NCBI GenBank assembly: GCA_947044365.1 | Contig: OX345645.1 | Span: 2,904,856 to 2,968,855, forward strand | DNA length: 64,000 nucleotides | Direction: 5' to 3' | DNA from: Petrosia ficiformis | Lineage: Eukaryota; Porifera; Demospongiae; Haplosclerida; Petrosiidae | Shown: positions 31,301 to 42,724 of the stretch, one piece after another | Layout of the letters: every line of letters begins with the position of its first letter | How positions within the stretch are numbered: the first letter of the stretch is position 1 | Position numbers and translations under genes: made by a program | Notes under the pieces: model-generated | Database searches by the model: none | What the model saw: only the letters and a program-made list of their open reading frames with translations | What the model was told of the DNA's origin: nothing

Positions 31301-33290
31301 CCCGCCCATGTTTCTTAATTTAATTACAGAATATTTCATATTTCATGCTATATATAATAACAACAATTTGTATATTAGCTATAAAATTAATATGCATTAG
31401 TTTTCAAGAAACCATATTTTCTGGAGAAAAAAATCTACCTATGCTTCGCGGTGAGGGTATCTAATTATTAATACTAACCTGATGGTAATTTTTTATAGCT
31501 TCTTGTTAAATATTGCTTAGCAACTATGTACGTTTTAATCAGTAATATTATTATAGTATATAGTAGTTAAAATCACTTCATATAAAATGTATTTGCCCTT
31601 CATCTAGTTTACTTAAGAGAATAGTCATCATAAATCAATATCAACTAAGTGCTTTATATTACATTGTTTATATATCTTAATGAGCACATTAAGGTATATA
31701 CACAACTTAATGAAAAGTAGATACATGTACAAATATGAAAAGTATATGTACTAACATATCATTTTAGATTATGTCAACACATCTCATATTGTATCAATAA
31801 TTATAATTGTACTATTATACAAAAGAATACATGACTTACATAGATGAAGGATGAAGCCATTTCTTTTGCTAATATACTCCTTATTTTACATAATCCCCTA
31901 TTCCTGTATACAAGATATATTTTGTGGATTGACAATATAATTATATTACATAATAATAATAATCATTGTAATTATATAGGTGCATTCCACAACGGCCCTG
32001 ATTGATTACATTTATATATAACAGGAAATAGAATATATCTGTCTGCCTCATTAACAATAATGATATTACTGAGCTTTATTGTAACTACAAATATTTGCAG
32101 CTCTTTTTAAACAATAATTTTCTAGACATCTAATGTATTCACAGTCTCCATATGAATGACAATAAAATTATTAACATCATTGTACCTCTTGTGTCTTAAC
32201 AATAACATCATAACAGCAGTCAAAATAGACTATGTATATAAGTAGTCAGTAGTTTTGCTTCTATCAAAAGTGTCTGACTGTCTGCTGTTGGGAAATAAGT
32301 TTCAACATATAATCACTTCTGGTATAATATCATGACTTGAATCTGAAGAGCCCTTGGTCTCTACTACAAATAACGAAGAAATGAAGAGACCATAACATTT
32401 AATATATATTCCTGTACAATATGTTTACAATAAAATTATAATAACTGTAGATTGTGAGATATTCAGGTATGTTATGTGGACACTACACCTGTGTATTAAG
32501 CTAATATATATTCTATGCTATCTTGCTGCCACAAAGAATATCAGGTTTCAATTCCCAGATGATCATTTCCTCATCCACAACGTTCCAAAGTAATTACAGT
32601 TTACATCAGTATATCTCTCAGTATAACATAAATTTATGTAAAAACTGTTGTCATGCTGTTTAACAAGAAAATTAGTCACAAAGATCTCCTTCATTTTCAA
32701 GGAAACTGAAACAGGTGAGGTTTAGGATACATATGCATTTGTTTAGTCAATCAAACTACTTCCTGTGTTTACAATCATTTTACTGTTATAACTAAAATAA
32801 ACAATACTGATTACTGATCTAGTTCTAAATGTTAATGTTAACACTAATTATAACTCTTCAATAGTATATACTGGTATTTTATCCCTTCTAGTATAACATT
32901 TATAATAATTATAATAATTATATAAAGGATTGCAGTTGTAAAATGAGGCTGTCACAATCATAATGATATTTTATCACCATCACAATGAAACCATCACACA
33001 ATATAATCAATTAGAAGTTTGTCTTTCATGTTCAGCTCAACAATCCATGGCATTACAACCACAATACCTGTAAAAGTTAACAACCCACACTAACAATTAA
33101 TTATGAAAATAATAATTATAATCAAACCAAGATATCACAACACTGATTAATTCAGAATTCACACTGTTGAGTAAAACTACAATTTTGTTTATCCACAAAA
33201 CCTCAAACTACTAGTTTCAAAGAAACACATGCAAATAAGTAAACAAGAAGTATATATAGCTACTGTCTGTATCAGTTAACGTTAGCTACA
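28336..33290. repeat. Segmental duplication, copy B
   Basis: Collinear with copy A (2480-5930) apart from the inversion at 4736-5378 and several indels. It carries the broken receptor copy at 28445-30175, about 3 kb of intergenic DNA, and a right end that still includes the last few codons and stop (near 33272-33282) of the intact receptor's final exon, but nothing of its membrane or FN3 exons. The adhesion GPCR 3' end starts about 100 bp further on. Between 30176 and 33391 I see no gene, only a signal-peptide exon relic at about 32682-32699 (minus). Confidence 0.75.
28445..30175 (-). pseudogene. Broken Ig receptor copy in duplicon B
   Basis: Four Ig exons related to the receptor N terminus: about 30175-29890, 29611-29306, about 29240-29010 and 28739-28445. 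The first lacks its 5' part: sequence jumps from within the Ig domain directly into what in copy A is upstream of the start codon, so the acceptor site and signal-peptide exon are deleted. The second exon has an in-frame TAG shortly after its start (after VQVHSQ). The third has no clear acceptor. The fourth runs into TAA before its donor. Cysteines and the YxC motifs are still visible, so decay is recent. No FN3, membrane or tail exons remain. Confidence 0.75.
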
Positions 33291-33391
33291 AACTAAACTA
33301 ATCTACATAAAAAGTAATAGTGAGCTAATACTTTGTTTTGTGTCAATGTATAAAAAATCGCTGTGATTAATTATTCATGGTCATCACAATA

Positions 33392-35150
33392 TTATTTATC
33401 TGTAGTAATGTTTGGGGTTTCTTTCTTTTCTTCATCATCCACAGATTCCAATGTTGAAATGAAAGACGATTCAGCAATTTTCACTTCTTCTTCCTTTGTC
33501 ATCTCCTTACTCAATTCCTGTTTCTCTTCATCATCGTCACAATCCAATGTTACCATAGTTTGATTGAAAGAAGATTCCACCTTTCTAGCCTCTTCTTCCT
33601 TTGTCATTTCTTTCTCCGTTGCCTGTTTATCCATCTCTACAGTTTCTAGAGTTATTGCACCCTCTTGTGAAGAGAGAGGTTTACCCACTGAATATTTTGA
33701 AGTATCCAAGCCTTTTTTTAGAGTACTGTCATCAAATTTGAAAATATTTGAATCACCAACAGGGGATGTTGGAGTTCGTTTGCCAAATCGACGTTTCAAG
33801 GTGTCTCCATCTGAAGTAGAATCTGGATGTGAAGTATTTGGTCGATAGTTTCGAATTCGGCCAACTGTTGATGAAGTGAAATCTGAAAATTCCTTCCCTG
33901 TAGCTCCATAAAACCAGTGTTTCCATACACTTCGAACATCCTTTGAGCGAAGGCAATGCATAATGAATATAAATAATCCATGAAATGCAGTTACAATCAC
34001 AAACAATGCAGCAAACAAGTCTCGAACTATTTTGTTATTATGAACATCTTGAGTTGCAAATAGTCCAATACCCCATCCTAATCCAAACAAGACAGACAGT
34101 GTAGTAACAATGATAAGTTGTTGACGAACAAAAGATATATTCTCTTGTTTCTTCTTGACATCTTTTAAGTCAGATTTACAAGATTTACGCAAAAGTGTGA
34201 CAATAATGATGAAAAAAATTACCCAATTGAAAATGTATATTATGAAGAAAGGAACCACCATTCCAATATAGTATGGTATATTGAATGCACGACAACTAGA
34301 AAAGAAAGTGTAGTATATACAATAAACCATTATATGAAAATAATATAGACTATTTTACACTGCATCTTTATTTACAACAAGATGCTAGAAACAGATGAAT
34401 TTACTTTATCATGTATAGCTAGCCTGGTATTATTTTATCTCTGTTGTAAATTTATTTTATTCGTGGTACTAACAGTGGTGCACGTGGTTGTGCATAAATT
34501 GTACTACTGAACTTATATATACACATACTGATATAGTACATTTTACTGGAAGTCACTTACAAATGATCACTGACATAATTTTCATAATTTGGAGCAAAGC
34601 AGAAGAGAACAATAAAAATAGGTGTCACTAAAGAAGAAGGAATATATATCATTCGTTTTTATTGAATTCACAACACATATAATTATTCTGTGTTTTACTT
34701 ACACCAGGAAATAATAGTGGCTTTCAAAACATAGTGAGGTATGTTTGACCCTAGAACAACCACCAGTTTCATATAGAGATTAATAGCTTCAGCTGCCATC
34801 AGCATAAAGGTCACCAGAAAGAAATACTGTAGAACAGCAGCTGATACTGCACACAGACCAGTCACAGTTCTACTGTGAACAGCAACTATAAATGTTATAT
34901 AAAGACCCATTAGAGCAAAACATAAGTTAATGAGAAGCTGTCCATGTTCTGATGTACGCAACTTTCTACAGTATTAAGGAATGAAATTAAAGTAAACAAA
35001 TTACGAATGTTGAACTGACATGCTGCTTAAATATGATATGATAGTAAGAAGTAGACAAAAAATTGATATAATTAGTCCAATATAAGTCACAGCTTCCAAC
35101 ACAAGAGCTAATGGTGTGTCTTCTGTTGGTTCTATCTCTGGAGATACATC
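33392..35150 (-). other. Seven-transmembrane domain and cytoplasmic tail
   Basis: Exon near 35150-35020 gives TM1 (ALVLEAVTYIGLIISIF), 34965-34703 gives TM2 to about TM4, a short exon at about 34630-34560 adds FIVLFCFAPNY, and 34295-33392 gives TM5-TM7 with the class B2 signatures GLGWGIGLFA and FHGLFIFIMHCL. The tail holds two imperfect repeats beginning EMTKEEE and containing ESSF and a DDEEK cluster. The stop is at 33392-33394. Confidence 0.85.
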
Positions 35151-38100
35151 CTAAGTATTAAAAAGATCAAAACAAATACTGGTTGAGTCCTTTTCAAGCT
35201 TACCAGAAGTATAGAGAAACTAGTCAAATGATCACAGAAACATGTTACTACATCTTGACTATCATTATAATTTTCATCAATCTCACATCCCTCAGATGAC
35301 CAGTCACCATATCCCTCTGTGGAATAATGAGTTGAAATTAGTGTTTGCTATGATTTGTTTTACCATCAAGTATTGGATTCCAGAACGAGCATTGAGGGTC
35401 TGAACCATTGATACTCTAAATGAAAATATTACAATGTTGTACATTAACGACTGCTATAATTATAACTGAGTACCGGATTCTTAAGAAAGGTTATATTGAG
35501 ACGGGGATCTATACCCTCAACTGAATTAGATCCCACAAGACTTGCTGATATGATAATACCTCCAACCTCCATGTCATTATTCTCTCTTCTTAAGAACAAA
35601 CTATCAGTAAGAAATACTGCATGTGTGATTCTAGTGTTATTAGTAACATTTAGAATTGCATTAAACAAGTTATTAGGAAGGCTAATAGAAGCTGTTGGTT
35701 GACCGGTTTTCCCACTAAACGACAGTTCACTTGAATTGATATTTTTACTCATATTCAGATCCGAGAATGTTCCAAGATTAGCACTGAAGGTTTGACCTAT
35801 CTCCACGAATAGATCAAGGTCTACTTGCTGTACTGACACAGCAAATGCACTTCTGGTAATGACAACAGGTTCTGAATTATTTCCAATGGGAATGTCTTCA
35901 GCAACAGATGCAATTGCGTCAAGAATCCTATGAATAGTTTTACAATAATTATAATAGTGAATTTATATAGCCATTTCAAATCCTTACATGGCCGAAGTAT
36001 TGGAAGATTCTTGACTTTCTTGTAAGGTTTCTACATCCACATTTATTATATTATCCACAACATTTAAAAACTCATCTGTCAACTGTGAAATTATAACATC
36101 TCTGTATATAATGTCAGGGGTATGAGCAACAAAGTCACAAACAAGTATCCAACTCCTGTCAGACTGTCTAAATGTTTGTTAAGCACTTTTGATAATATCA
36201 TGAGCCATCGGCCATCAATACAGCACTGCTCAACATAAACTTCCTTATATGGATGTTTATGTCATCACAGTTGGACACTTCTCCATGGCTTTGTTGCTTA
36301 TCATCTCAGGATAATACACATCATGCTTTCTAACTTACTGTTCGATTTCCAGATACTTCCTCTGTAGCTGTAAGAAGCACAGCTACAGACACAATAACTT
36401 CTGTTGATCCTAAATTATCACTATTTTCAGTAAACTCATCTAACTGCTGTACTCGTGCTTCTGTCTCAAGCTGGAGAGGAAATTTTAAACAATCATCATG
36501 ATTTTAAAGTGTGTAAACATATATACCTCTGCCAGTTGACATATTTCCCGAGCTAGATCACTAAAGTTACATGCGACTGCATTAGGATTTTCCCATTGAC
36601 CTCCATTAGTGAAATCACCTCCACAATATCTAGTAGCTATTAGACTTCTTTCCTCTGATGTTAAATTACCACAAGGACAATTAACTTCAGCAAGTTCACC
36701 AATGTTAGTTTCTGGCCACTCAATTGTTAAGTTTGGATTTCCAGAATGAGAAGGAATGCCAGTGATATTAGAACGACACCCATCTGTGAACATACGGAGC
36801 TAGTTATTTCTCTATAATACGTTAGAGTATCTTTTCTTACCAAATCGATCAACTTCATTAATAGTGATATTAATGTTCAGTTGCATTCCAAGTGTCTCCA
36901 TTTCCTCTTCAACATTTTCTAATAACTCTTCACTTCCTCCTTCGTTGGTTACCAAGGTGATTACAATTGGAATCATTTGGAGTGGACGACTGAAACTATA
37001 AAATTAGAAAGGGAATACAGTTACCATTGATCCAGAATGGACACACTGATGAATAGATAGATTTACCACTGAAAATGTATACTCATTCCAGATTTTGCTT
37101 ACTTAATATTTTCTGGATTCAGTATGTCCACAACAAAAAATGAGACATTACTTGTCAAAGCACCACCTGAGAGATAGTCATTAATCTATGATTATAATAT
37201 TAATTGATAAAGAATTATTAAGGTAATTTTCATTTAGATACCTGACTAATGAGGTTGGCAATCTGTTGTGATTGATCTTGATTTTGGCGTTTTCTTCTTT
37301 CAGTTTCAAAAAAGCCTTGTGGTAAGTCAATAACAGCTTCATACTGAACAACACCTGGTTTGAATATAAAAAAATAATGTTATTTTAGAAAATGTTGTTC
37401 ACCATGCAGTTTTAGTTACATAATAATTATAATTGCCCTTAGAGGCCTGATGTCACTCCTATCCAGTTGAGAGTGTGTTCCTAAGCAGTCCAAATGTTCA
37501 TGATTGGTGTCTGGGAAAAGCCCACGAAAATGGCAAAAAAATGTTGATGGTTTTTTAGCCGCCCTTTGCTCTAACTATAAAGTTCCAAGGGAATTTTAAA
37601 AGGGGGGTGTCCCTCTCGTTAATGGGGGTTTGAAGGGGGCTAAGCCCTTTCATCGCTCACACAATTTCGGGATTCGGTGATCCTGCTTACGAAATCTGGT
37701 GGGTAGCTGAGACATTTCTCTTGCTCTAAAACCCAATATTGTGGGTATAGCTGGTGCTAACATCAGTGTGGTCGTTTTGTTTGCCCTAGTTGCAGTCAAA
37801 AGAGGGAGAAAACTGCAGTTCTACAGATGCCAGCGTTGGAAATTGGAAGAATTTTGAAAAACAAGCTCAGTCCTCTAATAACAACAGATTATGATGACAC
37901 ACTGAAATGGTTTAATTTTAGTTACCTAACTACTAAAAGCGCCCAATTTTCATTTTATAGTTACTGTAGTAATAACTAAAAGTCACAATGCTTACTAAAA
38001 TGGATTTTATCTATAATATAGTTCTAGTTGACAAAAAATAATAACGCAATTTTAGTGTCATATTTCGTCCATCATCTAACCATTGATATTGATGATAACT

Positions 38101-41100
38101 TCCATTGATACATCTGATTCCCTTCTTCCATTTATAATACTTTCAGCGACACAATAATAAAATCCTCTATCATCTAGATTCAGCTCATCAAATAATAAGA
38201 CAGAAGGGTCACTGTTATTGTTAATGATGATATCATTGTCCTTGTACCACAAGATGTTTGGTACTGGGTTGCCACTAGCTATGCATGTAAGACTAGCAGA
38301 TTCGTATAGTTCACCCATTGTGTCTTCGGGATGGACTTCAATAGTGGGTGATATAAATATTTCTACCTCTGTTCAAAATGAGTAAAATTAATGAATACTA
38401 TAACTATATTTGTTTTTCGATTACTTGCCTATGTCACAGTTTGTTCCTGTATAGTCTTCGTCACAGATGCACAAGTAATCTTCTCCTAAAGGTTGACAGT
38501 TTCCATTCTGGCATGGTGAACTGAAGCAGGGATTTGGAATGGGAGGCACTACATTGGAAATGGAATATTATACATTATTTAGTATGTTTACCATGTAAAC
38601 AACAAATCTCCACATGTTTTCAATTAAACATTCAAATTATGCACTATGATGATATTTTACAGTCAGTATCTTGTATAGTTATTGCACCATTGACCACATT
38701 AGTCATCTGACTGGAAAAAGTATTGTATTACAAATCACATGTTACTAAGTAGTAACAGTATGTTTGCTAGAAAAAGACACTTTTTTGATGATAAAGAGAA
38801 TACAGATGAATTGTAACAAAATCCTGAATGAGGTAATTTTTGTTATAACACGAGAAACTACCAAGCTTTTTCTGTGACCAGTACTTGCTTGCAAAGAGAC
38901 AGTAACTGGAGATAACTGGCCACTGGTCCAGGTTTTAACTTGTAAAAGCATTTAATATGTTCTCTTTGTCAGGATTGTTTTGATAATACAGTGTTTTTTG
39001 TTTCAAATGAGATTAGATAAACAGAATATCATTGAGATACTCAGGAAATATCACTCATAGGACGTGTACATGTATATACAATACTTTGTATCCAACTAGT
39101 GATACTTATGATAATATAAATAATTATAGTTACAGATAACTTACCTGATACTAGTAATACAAATGGTGAATCCAGTGATACTGGTATTTCAGCTTCATTG
39201 TCGGATCTGCAAGAATAACTACCACTATCTCTCTCTTTCAAATCACTGATAGTTAGTGAACTAGTGATCTGTTTAATTCCTGGTATTGAACGAAATCCCT
39301 GTATGTCATTCACAGAGTCTATATGAAGTCTTTCAGTACTAAGAATCAACTGTCCATCTTTCCTCCATGTTATAACAGGTCTGTTGATGCCATCAGCAGT
39401 ACAAGTAAAAGAAACACTATCTCCAATCTTACTCTGTGTAAGATAGCCAGTTGTGTTTTGCAAAGCAACTTCAACTGAAGGAAACAAATAATTATACACA
39501 AATGCACAAATCATGTATCAATTGCAACAGCCCTTGCAGTATAATCATTTTGAATTTATTTTATACTATAATATGTACATTTGAAATTCAGGTTTTCCTA
39601 TGTTAATTTTAGTGATACATATAATATTAATTTTTACCATCTCTATGATTGCTTTCCACAGGGTTGAATATAATATATATTTGTATATAATTATGCTTGT
39701 GTCATATATGTGTTGTATACGTAGTTAAGGAAGTTACGTCACTCGGGAGACTCAGTTAATTGATTGGCATAGCGCATAATAGAACTCACACTCATTGCTC
39801 GAGCTCTACAGACCATGTAGGAACTGCTGTTCTAGCTAAAATGTATTCCTAAAGTTCTACAAGGAAGTTTAAAAAGTAAGAAGACTGGATAATCAAAATA
39901 ATAACCATAATACGCTGTTGTGTTTCAAGCATGCCCACTATTATTGAATGATGACACCACGAGGTCTCATAGTGATACATTTTTCTCCATATAATCTTGT
40001 TTGATTTTTGGTTGTTTGCTAAAATTAATAACTTGCAAGTAATAGTGATCTTAAAATTCTTATATTGTTGACATACCATAAATGAATAAAGTAACTTCTG
40101 CTCTATTTGATCCTACTATATTCTCAGCTTCAATTCTGTATGTTCCAACATCACTGAGTTGCACATCCGATATCGTCAATGAATGTTCATTAGCAGAAAA
40201 CATGTATTTCTTAGTATTGTTAGGTAACTCTTCAACACTGAATTGAAAGTACCACTGGATATCAGAGGGATCCACTAGAGGCTGAGCAGTTATATCGAAG
40301 TAGATGGTGACAGTACCATTTCTTGTTTGAGTAAGTGTGGCTATTCCATTTCTTGGAATAATATGTGGTAGAACTATAAATATGAAGTTAGTGATACTGT
40401 GGTCATATATGTATATAATAATATGTATATAATAATATGTGGTAGAACTATAAATATGAAGTTAGTGATACTGTGGTCATATATGTATATAATGGAGTTA
40501 CCTTGGACTGTGATGTTGAAGTCATAATGTTGTACAGCCTCATTATAGTTAAACACATTATTATCACCAATACATCTATACATCCCTGCCTCTTCTCCCT
40601 TGATGCTAGAAATTTTCAGAAATGAAAGAACACGAGTTGATGACTCTGGACTATTCAGTACGTTTATTCTAGATGAATTAACAAGTTCTACTTCTTCACG
40701 CATTGCTTGAGTATATCTGAACCACTTAACATTTGGTAATGGTCGCCCTTCAAAGCCACATCTCAACTTCAACAAGTCAGTTTCATTAACTATTTCTATG
40801 CCATCGAATAGTATCAATTCTGCTGGTTCTGAGTAACATATAATATTGAGCATGTATTACATTATATATCCTGTAAAATTAAGTTGAAACTTCAATACAT
40901 GTTGTTTAGCATGTCAATTATGATCACTTTTAAGTAAAATCAAGTTAAGTTGAAACTAAGCTGTTTCTAAACCATGTGTATGTGTATTAGTATGGATTCA
41001 ATCGATATACATTGTAAATACAGCACATGCTTTCCAACAGACACTCTTCTCTCTTTCCAGAATAAAATAGAAAAGGAACTGGAAAGAGCCTACGGTGAAA

Positions 41101-42059
41101 AGATCCAAATGTGTCAATATAACTAATTGAGAAACGTAATAACAGGTAGATGACAGGTGGATAGATACACTCATTTCCTTACTATACAAAGTAATACTTA
41201 TCGTATCCTTTCTCTCTCCTCCCTCATTTACTGCAGTACAAGTATATTCTCCAGTATATTCTGGTGTCACTTGTTCCAGTGTTAGAGTACTGGTATGAAT
41301 GTATTTATTACTAACAAGTGAAGGTGAAGAAAGAGTCACATTTTTGTTACTTGTCCAAGTAACAGTGGGTGTGGTCAGGGATTGTGCCTCACAAGTGAGA
41401 CTTTGTGATGAACCGAAAAAAATAGTAACAGATCCAGTAGAAATGTTTACTGTTGGAATAGGAACTAGAAAGAGAGAAGAAGAGGATTAATGTGTTAATA
41501 TAAATAATTTGTTGCAAACAAAAAAAAAACATTATAGGCAGGGCCACCATTCACCAATGAGAGCAGATTGGGCCCACAGTAAAAATTCAATTAGGGACCC
41601 TATATAAAGGTGCACAAAATTAATTATTCATCAAGGGCGTGGTCAATTATTCTTGCTTATTAATGAATATTTCTATAGATCGAGTTCTTGGTTTACTACG
41701 ACCCACATGAAATGACATATTTTAGCTTTCAGATCAAAATAATCATAAAGGTGAATAGATGCATCATTTTCTTACCATATACATTAACATTTATCATATC
41801 TCTTATTTCTCCTCCCTCATTTACTGCAGTACAACTATATTCTCCGATATATTCCAGTGTCACTCGTTCCAGCGTCAGAATACTGGTATAAATATCATTA
41901 CTGCTAACAAGTGAAGGTAAAGGAAAAGTCATTACTGTGTTGCTTGTCCAGCTAACAGTGGGTGTGTTCAGGGATTGGACCTTACAAGTGAGAATTACTG
42001 ATGAGTCATAAGAAACGTTAACAAACCCAGGAGAAATGGTTACCACTGGAAGAGGAACT

Positions 42060-42139
<80 letters not shown>

Positions 42140-42504
42140 ACACATATAGTAGGACAGATTATTAATATAAATAACCAAACAAGACAGATTGATACACAGA
42201 CAAAGGTGGATAAATGCCTTACCATATACATTAATATTTATCACATCACTCATCTCTCCTCCCTCATTTACTGCAGTACAAGTATATTCTCTGATATAAT
42301 CCAGTGTCACTTGTTCCAGTGTTAGAATACTGGTATGAATATCATTACTACTAACAAGTGAAGTGGAAGGAAGAGTCACATTTGTGTTACTTGTCCAAGT
42401 GACATTAGGTGTAGTCAGGGATTGAACCTCACAAGTGAGAGTCGTTGTTGAGTTATAAGAAACATTAACAAATTCTGGAGAAATGGTTACCATTGGAGGA
42501 GGAA
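33392..42504 (-). CDS. Adhesion G protein-coupled receptor
   Basis: Multi-exon receptor of the adhesion GPCR class. Minus-strand order: three Ig exons of a VPxPxVxIS type (42504-42223, 42057-41776, 41464-41183), Ig exons at 40828-40502, 40373-40077 and 39474-39145, an EGF domain (38548-38429), an Ig (38368-38081), a SEA-like region (about 37355-36840), a hormone-receptor-like domain (about 36787-36530), GAIN exons, a GPS (35316-35204), and seven membrane spans ending in a 33392-34295 exon. All checked extracellular Ig/EGF exons are multiples of three with phase 1 borders. Expected action is at the plasma membrane with autoproteolysis at the GPS and G-protein coupling. No start or signal peptide was found at 42.5 kb, so the gene probably continues into the Ig array upstream. 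Confidence 0.8.
35204..36480 (-). other. GAIN domain with GPS cleavage motif
   Basis: Exons at about 36475-36340, 36080-35990, 35930-35470 and 35420-35365 make up the GAIN fold. The GPS exon 35316-35204 reads GDWSSEGCEI ... VTCFCDHLTSFSILL: both conserved cysteine pairs, the tryptophan, and the HLT tripeptide at the cleavage point (between L and T) are present, so self-cleavage is predicted to be intact. Confidence 0.85.
36530..37355 (-). other. SEA-like and hormone-receptor-like domains
   Basis: Exon 37352-37240 contains QYEAVIDLPQGFFETERRKRQ; RRKR is a furin-type site. Exons at about 37185-37105 and 37005-36840 continue a SEA-like fold (VSFFVVDIL, LNINITINEV). The exon 36787-36530 has a HormR pattern: IEWPETNIGELA, CPCG, RYCGGDFTNGGQWE and NAVACNFSDLA. 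SEA and HormR modules in this position are known from vertebrate adhesion GPCR subfamilies. Confidence 0.65.
37436..37880 (+). mobile_element. piggyBac-type MITE, diverged copy
   Basis: Related to the element at 51078-51519: shares a CCCTTAGAG start, TGATGTCAC, a GGTGGGTAGC block, GTTTGCCC(T/C)AGTTGCA, AAAAGAGGGAGA and a GCTCAGTCCTCTAA end. The flanking TTAA is no longer intact. It occupies the intron between the last Ig exon and the SEA-like region and has its own insertion near 37530-37660. Confidence 0.55.
38429..38548 (-). other. EGF domain exon with a GC donor
   Basis: A 120-nt exon encoding six cysteines in EGF spacing (NPCFSSPCQNGNCQPLGEDY, then LCICDEDYTGTNC). Its 3' border reads ATAG|GCAAGT, a GC-AG intron with otherwise perfect donor consensus; using it joins the next Ig exon at 38368 in frame (GAG codon across the junction). 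Confidence 0.7.
42061..42139. repeat. (GA)n microsatellite
   Basis: Pure GA/CT repeat in the intron between two Ig exons. The continuous reading frame that seems to join the exons across it (a long Ser-Leu run) is not coding. Confidence 0.9.
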
Positions 42505-42724
42505 CTGAAGAGGCAGAGAACAGGAGAATGGATTATTAACGAAGCTAACAGACAAACAGACATATATAGATAGATAGATATAAAATATATTCATTCATAC
42601 ACAAAATTAATATGCATACATGCCTCTCTCTACATAATTCCCAAAAGTAAGAAGTAAGGTGTACATTTTAAATTTATACGATATAAATTATATTAAATTT
42701 TAATCTGTGACATGTGACACTCAC

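Noticed and set aside
33363..33848. Plus-strand coding frames opposite the GPCR tail
   Set aside because: They are antisense shadows of the minus-strand exon 34295-33392, which has clear TM5-TM7 signatures.
42061..42139. CRISPR-like array
   Set aside because: It is a simple GA microsatellite with no spacer structure, and the DNA is eukaryotic. No CRISPR array occurs in the window.
41729..42493. A single 254-residue exon with two Ig domains joined by a Ser-Leu repeat
   Set aside because: The joining stretch is the (GA)n intron; both Ig parts have good splice borders (42504-42223 and 42057-41776).
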